64,000 nt of DNA, taken from contig NZ_LGHL01000048.1 in the NCBI RefSeq assembly GCF_001908205.1, positions 124,001 to 188,000 of the forward strand, in the 5' to 3' direction. Source of the stretch: Bradyrhizobium sp. NAS80.1. GTDB taxonomy: Bacteria; Pseudomonadota; Alphaproteobacteria; Rhizobiales; Xanthobacteraceae. Within the stretch, counting starts at the first letter, position 1. Every line of letters starts with the position of its first letter. The position numbers and the translations under genes are program-made. The notes beneath the pieces were generated by a model. That model made no database searches. It was not told where the DNA came from and worked only from the letters and a program-made list of their open reading frames with translations. Positions 15,443-23,136 of the stretch are shown one piece after another.

Positions 15443-16705
15443 ATGAGTGCCGTCGGAAATGAGCCGCTTGCCCGTCAGGCGCTAGCGTTCGTCCTCGCCG
15501 GCGGGCGCGGCAGCCGGCTTTTGGAGTTGACCGACCGGCGCGCCAAGCCTGCGGTCTATTTCGGCGGCAAATCCCGCATCATCGATTTCGCCCTCTCGAA
15601 CGCGGTGAACTCAGGCATCCGCCGTATCGCGGTCGCCACCCAGTACAAGGCACACAGCCTGATCCGGCATTTGCAGATGGGCTGGAACTTCTTCCGTCCG
15701 GAGCGCAACGAGAGCTTCGACATTCTTCCCGCCAGCCAGCGCGTCTCCGAGAACATGTGGTATGTCGGCACAGCAGATGCGGTGTACCAGAACATCGACA
15801 TCATCGAGTCCCACAACGCCCGCTTCATCGTGGTGCTCGCCGGCGACCACATCTACAAGATGGATTACGAGGTGATGCTGCGCCAGCACGTTGCGAGCGG
15901 CGCCGACGTCACGGTCGGCTGCCTCGAAATGCCGCGCGCGGAATCCTCTGGCTTCGGCATCATGCATATCGACGAGAACGGCTGGATCCAGTCGTTCCTC
16001 GAGAAGCCCGCCGATCCGCCGCCGATGCCTGGCAAGCCGGACGTCTCGCTCGCCAGTATGGGCATCTATGTGTTCGATGCGAAATTCCTTTACGAGGAAC
16101 TCAAGCGCGACGCCGCGGACCCGAACTCGAACCACGATTTCGGCAAGGACATCATTCCCTACATCGTCAAGAACGGCCGCGCGATCGCGCACCAGTTCTC
16201 GACCTCCTGCGTTCGCTCCGGCAACAACGGCAGCGCCTATTGGCGCGATGTCGGTACCGTCGACGCCTATTGGGCCGCCAATATCGACCTCACCGATGTG
16301 GTGCCGGAACTCGATCTGTTCGACCGCGCCTGGCCGATCTGGTCCTACGCGGAGATCACGCCACCTGCGAAATTCGTCCACGACGAGGAGAGCCGGCGCG
16401 GCCAGGCCGTGAGCTCGCTGGTCTCGGGCGGCTGCATCATCTCCGGCGCCTCGCTGCGCCGTTCCCTGCTGTTCACCGGCGTGCGCATCAACTCCTACGC
16501 CAATGTCGAAAACGCCGTGATCATGCCCTATGTGAGTGTCGGGCGCGGGGCGCGGTTGAAGAACGTCGTGATCGATCGCGGCGTCGAGATTCCCGAGGGC
16601 CTCGTCGTCGGCGAGGATCCGCAATTCGATGCCCAGCGCTTCCGGACCACTGAGACCGGCATTTCGCTCATCACCCAGCCGATGCTCGACAGGCTCAATA
16701 CATGA
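15443..16705 (+). CDS. glgC: Glucose-1-phosphate adenylyltransferase
   Basis: 420 aa enzyme that makes ADP-glucose from glucose 1-phosphate and ATP, the committed step of bacterial glycogen synthesis. The nucleotidyltransferase motif [36 protein letters not shown]... begins near residue 17, followed by the effector and sugar-phosphate segments [12 protein letters not shown] and [13 protein letters not shown]. The C-terminal left-handed beta-helix region is present. ATG 15443 has GGGAGGATGAC before it. The stop codon overlaps the glgA start (ATGATG), so the two are translationally coupled. Branching enzyme and phosphorylase genes are not in the window. Confidence 0.97.
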   Translation: MSAVGNEPLARQALAFVLAGGRGSRLLELTDRRAKPAVYFGGKSRIIDFALSNAVNSGIRRIAVATQYKAHSLIRHLQMGWNFFRPERNESFDILPASQRVSENMWYVGTADAVYQNIDIIESHNARFIVVLAGDHIYKMDYEVMLRQHVASGADVTVGCLEMPRAESSGFGIMHIDENGWIQSFLEKPADPPPMPGKPDVSLASMGIYVFDAKFLYEELKRDAADPNSNHDFGKDIIPYIVKNGRAIAHQFSTSCVRSGNNGSAYWRDVGTVDAYWAANIDLTDVVPELDLFDRAWPIWSYAEITPPAKFVHDEESRRGQAVSSLVSGGCIISGASLRRSLLFTGVRINSYANVENAVIMPYVSVGRGARLKNVVIDRGVEIPEGLVVGEDPQFDAQRFRTTETGISLITQPMLDRLNT

Positions 16706-18159
16706 TGCCTGTTCGCGTCCTCGCGGTCGCCTCCGAAGTCTACCCCATCGTCAAGACCGGCGGCCTCGCCGATGTCGCCGGCGCGCTGCCGCTCGCACTG
16801 AAGGCGCACGGCGTAGAGATGCGCACGCTGATGCCGGGCTATCCCGACGTGATACGGCTCGTCTCGGGCACAGAGGAAATCCGGCGCTGGCCGGACTATT
16901 TCGGCGGACCAGGCCGGCTGCTCGCCGGCTCCCAGAATGGGCTCGACCTCTTCGTGCTCGACGTGCCGCATCTCTACGCACGGCCGGGCAACCCTTACGT
17001 GACAGCCGAGGGCGTCGACTGGCCCGACAATGGCATGCGCTTCGCAGCGCTGTCGCGCGTCGCCGCCGACATCGGCCACGGCCTCGTTCCGGCTTTCGTG
17101 CCCGATGTCGTGCACGCCCATGACTGGCAGGCGGGGCTCGCGCCAGCCTATCTGCACTATGACAATCGTCCGCGGCCCGGCACCGTGATGACCATCCACA
17201 ACATGGCCTATCAGGGCAAGTTCGACCGCGAGCTGATCGGTGCGATCGGCCTGCCCTGGTCCTCCTTCGACGTTCATGGCCTCGAATATTTCGGCGGCAT
17301 CAGCTTCCTGAAGGCCGGACTGCAATTCGCCGATCGCATCACGACGGTGTCGCCGACCTATGCGCATGAGATCCAGAGCGACGAAGGCGGGATGGGGCTC
17401 GGCGGCTTGCTTCGCGAACGCGCGGGCGTGCTGAGCGGCATCCTCAACGGCATCGACATCGAGGTCTGGAATCCGAAAGAGGATCCGCACATCGCCTACC
17501 GCTTCGGCGCGGAGGATCTTACGTTTCGCGCGGCGAACAAGGCGGTGCTTCAGAAGCAGTTCAATCTTGCCTCCTCGGACGAGGCGCCGTTGCTCGGCGT
17601 CATCAGCCGCCTGTCCTGGCAGAAGGGACTCGATGTCCTGCTCGAGGCCATTCCGACCATTTTGGGCGAAGGCATGCAGCTCGCGCTGCTCGGCAGCGGC
17701 GACCGCGATCTCCAGGACCGCTATCAGGCGGTTGCGCGCGCAAATCCCGGCCGCATCGGGGTTGTGATCGGCTACGACGAGATTCTGGCGCATCTGATCC
17801 AGGCCGGCTCCGACGCGCTGATCGTGCCGTCGCGGTTCGAGCCATGCGGCCTGACACAGCTCTGCGCGCTGCGCTATGGCGCCGTGCCGATCGTGTCCCG
17901 CGTCGGCGGTCTCGAGGATACCATCGTCGATATCGGCGAGGCCGACACGTCGGACCGCGATGCCACCGGCTTCAAGTTCGGCCCCGTGACCGCGGATGCC
18001 CTCGCCGGCACGCTGCGCAAGGTCAACACCGCCTTCCACGACAAGCTGACCTGGCGCCGGCTGCAATTGAGTGGACTTGCGACCGACGTCTCCTGGCGCA
18101 ACCGCGCCGGCGACTATGCCGCGCTCTATCGCGGTCTCATGGCATCCCGCCGGGCCTAG
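16702..18159 (+). CDS. glgA: Glycogen synthase (ADP-glucose-dependent)
   Basis: 485 aa GT5 glycosyltransferase that extends alpha-1,4-glucan from ADP-glucose. The N-terminal ADP-glucose motif is [16 protein letters not shown] (residues 15-30). [37 protein letters not shown] and the C-terminal [23 protein letters not shown] signature are all intact. It starts within the glgC stop codon, and the stop codon TAG (18157-18159) lies inside the left arm of a long inverted repeat that may end the transcript. Confidence 0.97.
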   Translation: MMPVRVLAVASEVYPIVKTGGLADVAGALPLALKAHGVEMRTLMPGYPDVIRLVSGTEEIRRWPDYFGGPGRLLAGSQNGLDLFVLDVPHLYARPGNPYVTAEGVDWPDNGMRFAALSRVAADIGHGLVPAFVPDVVHAHDWQAGLAPAYLHYDNRPRPGTVMTIHNMAYQGKFDRELIGAIGLPWSSFDVHGLEYFGGISFLKAGLQFADRITTVSPTYAHEIQSDEGGMGLGGLLRERAGVLSGILNGIDIEVWNPKEDPHIAYRFGAEDLTFRAANKAVLQKQFNLASSDEAPLLGVISRLSWQKGLDVLLEAIPTILGEGMQLALLGSGDRDLQDRYQAVARANPGRIGVVIGYDEILAHLIQAGSDALIVPSRFEPCGLTQLCALRYGAVPIVSRVGGLEDTIVDIGEADTSDRDATGFKFGPVTADALAGTLRKVNTAFHDKLTWRRLQLSGLATDVSWRNRAGDYAALYRGLMASRRA

Positions 18160-18260
18160 AGCCATTTCCGTTCCGATGGAATCGGAACGGGGCTCTAGAT
18201 TCTCATTTTGACGCGTTTTCTTTACGCGAACCGGTATCCACTTCGCTCGAAAACGCTCCA
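18156..18260. repeat. Dispersed inverted repeat overlapping the glgA stop codon
   Basis: CTAGAGCC...CCGTTCCGAT and ATCGGAACGGGGCTCTAG form a long hairpin (18156-18199). It is followed by the motif GACGCGTTTTCTTTACGCGAACCGGTATCCACTTCGCTCGAAAACGCT, a sequence that recurs as an intergenic repeat in Bradyrhizobium-type genomes. A shorter relative (TAGAGCATTTTCAGG...) is seen at about 58045, upstream of ilvC. The hairpin could also act as a transcription terminator for glgCA. Confidence 0.7.
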
Positions 18261-18297
18261 GGCACGCCCAGGAGCGAATCCATGCTATAGAGTCGGC

Positions 18298-18558
18298 ATG
18301 GAACCATTCGCGATCAAGCTGCTCGGCTTTGCCGCCGCAACCTGCACCACCGTCGCCTATGCGCCGCAGTTCATCAAGGTGTGGAAGACGCGCTCGGCCC
18401 GCGACATCTCGCTCGGCATGTTCCTGGTCATGGTGCTGGGCCTGGCGCTCTGGCTCGTCTACGGCCTGCTCAGCGGCGACGCCCCGCTGGTCGCCGCCAA
18501 CGCCGTCACCATGGTGCTCGCCGGCGGCATTCTGTTCATGAAGCTGAAGTACGGGTGA
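18298..18558 (+). CDS. SemiSWEET (MtN3/saliva family) transporter
   Basis: 86 aa with three predicted membrane helices, the size of one SWEET repeat, which works as a dimer to move sugars passively across the inner membrane. The characteristic proline-glutamine pair is in AYAPQFIKVWKTRSARDISL, followed by LALWLVYGLL and a final hydrophobic helix. It sits just after the glycogen genes but is separated from them by a repeat, so co-regulation is uncertain. The ribosome-binding site is weak (GGAGCG is 23 bases away). Confidence 0.88.
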   Translation: MEPFAIKLLGFAAATCTTVAYAPQFIKVWKTRSARDISLGMFLVMVLGLALWLVYGLLSGDAPLVAANAVTMVLAGGILFMKLKYG

Positions 18559-18599
18559 GCTTGCAGCTGCGTAGGACGGATTAGCGCGTGCCCCCATAA

Positions 18600-19356
18600 A
18601 TCCGGAATGTCTGCTTTTACGAAGAGGTCGCCGTTGAACTAACCAAAGCGCGGCCGAACGTACTCGTGGTATTCGGACCCGACGCAGCACGCGCTGCACA
18701 AAAAGCTACTCAACGCATTCCCATCGTTGCGCTTGCAGATGACTTGCTCGGCAGCAAGCTCGTCGCCTCCATGTCTCATCCCGACGGCAACACAACCGGT
18801 GTCGCCATTTTCGCATTTCAGCTAGATGTAAAGCGGTTGGCGCTGTTACATGAGGCACTCCCCGCAGCTCGAAAAATAGCTGTGTTTGCCGATCACGAGC
18901 CAATACGAAACATCGACGCTCTTGAAAGTGCTGCCCGTGCGTTCGGCATCGAGATCGTTCCGTATGTCGCAGGGTCTGAGGGGGAAGTCATTCGGGCGAT
19001 AGATGCCATGAAGGCGACATCGGTCGAGGCGGTCAATGTCTTGGCGTCACCCTTACTGGGGGGATCTCTCCGTTTGCTAATCCGTGACCGCTTCGATCTG
19101 CATCGCCTGCCGGCCATCTTGCAATGGCCTGAAGAGGCTGAGGCAGGCGGCCTGATTGCCTATGGTCCCCGTCTCAGCGTTGTTTTTCGTCAATGCGCTC
19201 GTCAGGTCGCGAAGCTCTTGCGAGGCGCCAAAGTGGCGGAAGTACCTGTGGAACAGCCGACTGAAATCGTTCTGGCTATAAACCTTAAGACGGCCAAAGC
19301 ATTTTGTGATCATTCCGCCAACGCTCCTCAGCGGTGCGGACCAAGTGATCGACTGA
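18600..19356 (+). pseudogene. Decayed ABC_sub_bind (TrpX-like) binding-protein gene
   Basis: The open frame reads EEVAVELTKARPNVLVVFGPDAARAA, IPIVALADDLLGSKLVASMSHPDGNTTGVAIF, PAARKIAVFADH and ends EQPTEIVLAINLKTAKAF, all typical of the ABC-transporter substrate-binding family usually listed as PF04392. The first 80-100 residues, including the signal peptide, are missing. Near 19302-19306 the frame breaks: the expected ending IIPPTLLSGADQVID with stop TGA 19354-19356 is found in another frame. It is therefore truncated at the 5' end and frameshifted at the 3' end. The region is poorer in GC than its neighbours. Confidence 0.75.
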
Positions 19357-19371
19357 GGTCTGGTGTTGGTT

Positions 19372-19402
19372 CTGAGCTGACATCGCCGCGGTGCTGGCCG
19401 AC
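19372..19402. repeat. Left copy of a 31-bp direct repeat flanking the cyclase-TPR gene
   Basis: CTGAGCTGACATCGCCGC followed by GGTGCTGGCCGAC. It matches 21821-21851 at 27 of 31 positions, in the same orientation. The two copies bracket the cyclase gene and the broken small gene after it. Confidence 0.55.
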
Positions 19403-19474
19403 ATCCTAGCGTCAGCTTCTGCCAGTTCGCCGTTGTGCTAGAGTTTTGCGGTCAATCCAAGGGGGGGACGGACT

Positions 19475-21388
19475 TTGGTCGAGCAGCATGTCGAGCGCAG
19501 GCTTGCCGCGATCCTGGCCGCCGACGTGGCTGGCTACAGTCGGCTGACAGGGGCTGATGAAGAAGGAACAATTGCAAGGCTACGGACGCTGCGGAAGGAG
19601 GTCATCGATCCGGCTGTCTCGACCCATCATGGCCACATCGTCAAAACGACCGGAGACGGAATGTTGGTAGAGTTCGCTTCCCTCGTCGATGCCGTCCGGT
19701 GCGCCGTCGAGTTGCAGCGGCAGACGATCGATCGAAATACCGGCATCACTGCCGACAAGCAGATCAGTTTCCGGATCGGCATCAACCTCGGTGACGTCGT
19801 GGTCGAACCGGACGGCGATCTGATGGGCGATGGCGTCAATGTGGCTGCCCGCTTGGAGAACTTGGCGCCTCCGGGCAATATCTGTCTGTCCCGCGCGGCC
19901 TACGATCAGGTCAAGGGCAAGATTGCAATCGCGATGCACGATTGGGGTCAACAGCGCCTGAAAAACATCGCGGAGCCGGTCCAGGTGTTCATGCTCGATC
20001 CGGTCGGCGCGAAGCTGCCGACGCTGGCGAAACCCGGCATGCGATCAATCACAGTGGCCGCATCCGCAATTCTCGCTCTCGTAACCATTGGAGGCGGCGG
20101 GGCGTGGTATCTGTTAGGTGGCACGGGCGTCACATCGCGGGTAATCCAGGCCCCGAATACAGTGCCACTCAGGACGGCACCGCGCTTATCGATTGTCGTG
20201 CTTCCCTTTACCAACATGAGCGGAGATCCTCGGCAGGATTACTTTGCCGATGCGGTCGCCGACAGCCTGACCACAGATCTCTCCCGGATTCAGGGCAGCT
20301 TTGTTATCGCGCGCAATACGGCGTTCACCTACAAGAGCCGGGCGATAGAAGTCCGCCAGATCGGACGTGAACTCGGTGTTCGCTACGCACTCGAAGGCAG
20401 CGTGCAGCGCGCCGGTGATCAGGTTCGGGTCAACGCGCAGCTCATCGATACCGAAACTGGGGGCTATGTCTGGTCCGACCGCTTCGATCGTCCGCGCAGC
20501 AACTATCTGGAATTGCAGGATGATATAACCGGCCGGATTGCACGCATGCTGGGATTGGAACTGGTCGTCCTCGCGGCCAGGAGCATCGAACTGGAGCACC
20601 AGACCAATCCGACCGCGTCGGACCTTGCCTTGCAGGGATGGGCCGCGGTGTACAAGCCGACGACGCCCGAGACGCGAGAGGAAGCGCGGCATCTGTTTGA
20701 GCGGGCGCTTGAGCTTGATCCCCACACGTTACGGGCATTGACAGGCCTTTCCCTGACGCTCGCCAATCTGGTCATCAATGGACAATCGAGCAACGCGGCC
20801 GAGGATTTGCGGCGTGCCGACGTGCTCTCGCAGCAAGCAATCACGCTCGATCCGAACAGCTCAGTTGCCCATGCGCAACGCGCCCGAGTTCTGCAGGCAC
20901 ACGGGCGGCAGCAGGAGGCCGCCGAAGAGTACAGGATCTCGCTGCAACTTAACGGCAATCTACCGGCGCCGACGCTTTTTCTTGGCGAAACATTGGTATT
21001 CACCGGGAAATCCGTGGATGCAATTCCGCTGTTCGAACGCGCCATTGAACTCAGTCCCCGCGACCCCGGCCTAGGTACGTGGCAGTTTGAAATGGGCCGC
21101 GCGATGATCCTGCTCAGGCGCGATGACGATGCGCTGGCCTGGCTGAGCAAGTCGGTCGCGACCAATTCGAGACTGGCGTATGGCCAGCTTTATTACGCCG
21201 CGATCATGGCTATTAGAGGTGACCTTTACGCTGCTCGCGCGGCACTTGCGTCGGCGGGTCGCCTGAATCCAAATTACACGACACTCGCGAAATTTCGGGC
21301 CACCGATCTATCGGACGATCCCACCTATGTGGAGCAGCGCGTGTACGTGGAGAACGCGTTGCACAAGGCGGGACTGCCGGAGCAGTGA
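19475..21388 (+). CDS. Class III adenylate/guanylate cyclase with membrane helix and TPR repeats
   Basis: 637 aa. Residues 8-170 form a class III nucleotide cyclase domain with both metal aspartates (D17 in AADVAGYS, D61 in TGDGMLVEF) and the catalytic Asn/Arg pair (N122 and R126 in GVNVAARLENL), so it should be active. A single membrane helix follows near 190-213 (VAASAILALVTIGGGG). Then comes a periplasmic region resembling TolB/FlgO-like proteins (SIVVLPFTNMSGDPRQDYFADAVADSL), and tetratricopeptide repeats fill the C-terminal half (ERALELDPHTLRAL, QAITLDPNSSVAHAQ, ERAIELSPRDPG). The start is TTG 19475 with a GGGGGGGAC purine run before it. This architecture is frequent in Bradyrhizobium. 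The signal it senses is unknown. Confidence 0.9.
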   Translation: MVEQHVERRLAAILAADVAGYSRLTGADEEGTIARLRTLRKEVIDPAVSTHHGHIVKTTGDGMLVEFASLVDAVRCAVELQRQTIDRNTGITADKQISFRIGINLGDVVVEPDGDLMGDGVNVAARLENLAPPGNICLSRAAYDQVKGKIAIAMHDWGQQRLKNIAEPVQVFMLDPVGAKLPTLAKPGMRSITVAASAILALVTIGGGGAWYLLGGTGVTSRVIQAPNTVPLRTAPRLSIVVLPFTNMSGDPRQDYFADAVADSLTTDLSRIQGSFVIARNTAFTYKSRAIEVRQIGRELGVRYALEGSVQRAGDQVRVNAQLIDTETGGYVWSDRFDRPRSNYLELQDDITGRIARMLGLELVVLAARSIELEHQTNPTASDLALQGWAAVYKPTTPETREEARHLFERALELDPHTLRALTGLSLTLANLVINGQSSNAAEDLRRADVLSQQAITLDPNSSVAHAQRARVLQAHGRQQEAAEEYRISLQLNGNLPAPTLFLGETLVFTGKSVDAIPLFERAIELSPRDPGLGTWQFEMGRAMILLRRDDDALAWLSKSVATNSRLAYGQLYYAAIMAIRGDLYAARAALASAGRLNPNYTTLAKFRATDLSDDPTYVEQRVYVENALHKAGLPEQ

Positions 21389-21447
21389 CTTCCGATTTTT
21401 CCGGCTATAACTGGCAGAGGTCGCGCTTTGAGCTAGAGGAGGCAAAT

Positions 21448-21731
21448 ATGAAGCGATCAATCGCCTTGTCCGCGTCGCTAATTGTTGACTTCTCGATAGG
21501 AAGCATGGAGGCGTGAGTGCCGCAACTTACTGCCAATACGTTGGCTATCCCGCCAATTGTGTCGTTCGGCCCGGCGTCATTGTCGCGCCAATCCATGATG
21601 CTCGCGGACCGCCACCGTCGACTGATCCCCGCCCGAGCGGCGTGATAAGGCAGGACTTGTTCGAAAGGAACAATCCGAACAACCTGCGATCGGATTGGCC
21701 CAGTCCACCCGCTCAACCGGCCCAGTTCTAA
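21448..21731 (+). pseudogene. Small secreted protein gene interrupted by a frameshift
   Basis: A strong ribosome-binding site (AGAGGAGG) precedes ATG 21448, which opens a typical signal peptide (MKRSIALSASLIV...) but stops at TGA 21514-21516. From 21513 another frame reads SAATYCQYVGYPANCVVRPGVIVAP, the usual mature part of small secreted Bradyrhizobium-type proteins, and continues to 21731. Joining signal and mature parts requires a frameshift between 21489 and 21513. If not a sequencing error, the gene is broken. It lies in the decayed stretch after the cyclase gene. Confidence 0.5.
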
Positions 21732-22082
21732 AATTACGCGGCACGGTCGTGGCTGTGGAGTAGAAGTAGCAGAACCAAATTCGCGGGCATTTCCCAAACC
21801 GCTTCGTCCGAGTTTGGGCCCTGAGCTGACATCGCCGCAGCGCCGGCCGATGCCGCCCTTTGAATCATTCTGATCTTATCGCAAGCACTCGAAGCTGAGC
21901 ATCTATGCGCTGCGCTGCGAATGGCTGCGCCGCGCGGCCCCGGCCGCGACGCACGGAGGCCTTTCGCCATGATAGGATAACGCACGGTCCACCCAGGCTG
22001 TCCGAGAGCAAGTCAAGCCCGGGCCGTTGAGCGAGACTATCTTTGTCTTAAATTCCTCTGCCTCAAGAAGGGAGGACACTCT
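21732..22082. other. 351-base intergenic region before ppk2
   Basis: Holds the right copy of the 31-bp repeat (21821-21851) and the ribosome-binding site of the next gene. The repeat read on the minus strand gives MSAQGPNSDEA, similar in style to repetitive spurious peptides in these genomes. No gene is supported. Confidence 0.4.
21821..21851. repeat. Right copy of a 31-bp direct repeat flanking the cyclase-TPR gene
   Basis: CTGAGCTGACATCGCCGC then AGCGCCGGCCGAT; four mismatches to the copy at 19372-19402, same orientation. Confidence 0.55.
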
Positions 22083-22985
22083 ATGCCGAGAAAAGAGATT
22101 CTCGACCAGATCCAGAAGTATATCCACCCATTCCGTATCTCCAGCGGCAAGGGCTTTCAGCTGAAGGACTTCGACCCCGGCGACACGCGCGGTCTAAACA
22201 TGGAAAAGGGCGAAGCTGCTGACCTTCTTCAACGGGGCACCCGGTGGCTCGCAGAAGAACAGGACATGCTTTATGCCCAGGACCGTTGGTCGCTGCTGCT
22301 CGTGTTCCAAGCCATGGATGCGGCTGGCAAGGACAGCACGATCAAACACGTCATGACGGGGGTGAATCCGCAGGGCTGCCAGGTCTTTTCGTTCAAGCCG
22401 CCCTCACAGGAGGATCTCGCACATGACTTCATGTGGCGCTACGTCTCGCGTCTGCCCGAACGTGGGCGGATCGGAATCTTCAATCGTTCCTATTACGAGG
22501 AGGTCCTCGTTGTGCGCGTTCACGAGGAAATCTTGAAGCAGCAGAGACTCCCGCCGCCGTTCGTGAGCTCCCGGATCTGGGACGAACGGCTGGCAGACAT
22601 CGCGCACTTCGAGGATTACCTCACCCGGCAGGGCACAGTCATTCTCAAGTTCTTCCTGCATGTCTCGCGCGAAGAGCAGAAGAAGCGCTTCATGAAGCGC
22701 CTCGACAACCCCGGAAAGAACTGGAAGTTCTCGGCATCGGACGTGCGCGAGCGCAAGTACTGGCTCGACTTCATGGACTCGTATGAAGGGGCGATCGCAG
22801 CCACTGCATCCGAGCACGCGCCGTGGTACGTGGTGCCGGCCGACAACCGATGGTTCACCCGCCTAGTCGTCGCAGCGGCAATCGTGGAGGCCGTAGAGAA
22901 GCTCGACCTTGCGTATCCGAAGGTGAGCCCGGAGCAGAAGAAGGAGCTGGCAGCGGCTCGTGCGGAACTTGCGCGAGAAGCTTAG
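22083..22985 (+). CDS. ppk2: Polyphosphate kinase 2 family protein
   Basis: 300 aa cytoplasmic kinase that moves phosphate between polyphosphate and nucleotides (class I PPK2 members mainly phosphorylate nucleoside diphosphates). The Walker A motif is DAAGKDS (residues 79-85), the Walker B/lid region has GIFNRSYYEEVLVVRVH, and WYVVPADNRWFTRL lies near the end, all standard for the family. ATG 22083 follows GGGAGGACACTCT. It converges with the P-type ATPase gene downstream, with two GC-rich hairpins in between. A second ppk2 lies at 41903. Confidence 0.95.
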   Translation: MPRKEILDQIQKYIHPFRISSGKGFQLKDFDPGDTRGLNMEKGEAADLLQRGTRWLAEEQDMLYAQDRWSLLLVFQAMDAAGKDSTIKHVMTGVNPQGCQVFSFKPPSQEDLAHDFMWRYVSRLPERGRIGIFNRSYYEEVLVVRVHEEILKQQRLPPPFVSSRIWDERLADIAHFEDYLTRQGTVILKFFLHVSREEQKKRFMKRLDNPGKNWKFSASDVRERKYWLDFMDSYEGAIAATASEHAPWYVVPADNRWFTRLVVAAAIVEAVEKLDLAYPKVSPEQKKELAAARAELAREA

Positions 22986-23040
22986 CTCCCGTAGCCCGAA
23001 CACTCGAAGGTCGGCGCAATCGGCGCAGCAACAAAAATCA

Positions 23041-23096
23041 CGCCGCGGGTGACGCTCCGCGGCGCATTTCTGTCGGCCGCGGCGCCAAGCCGCGGC
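23041..23096. terminator. Two GC-rich hairpins between the convergent ppk2 and P-type ATPase genes
   Basis: CGCCGCGG/CCGCGGCG (23041-23048 with 23057-23064) and GCCGCGG/CCGCGGC (23076-23082 with 23090-23096). They lie after both stop codons and could end transcription from both sides. Long T-runs are absent, so termination is inferred from structure and position only. Confidence 0.45.
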
Positions 23097-23136
23097 AAGA
23101 GATCGAAGCACGCGCACGCCTGCGAAAAGGAACCGC

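Noticed and set aside
16528-18699. 723-codon open frame on the minus strand opposite glgC-glgA
   Set aside because: It is antisense to two clearly intact genes, has no family motifs, and is explained by GC-rich codon bias.
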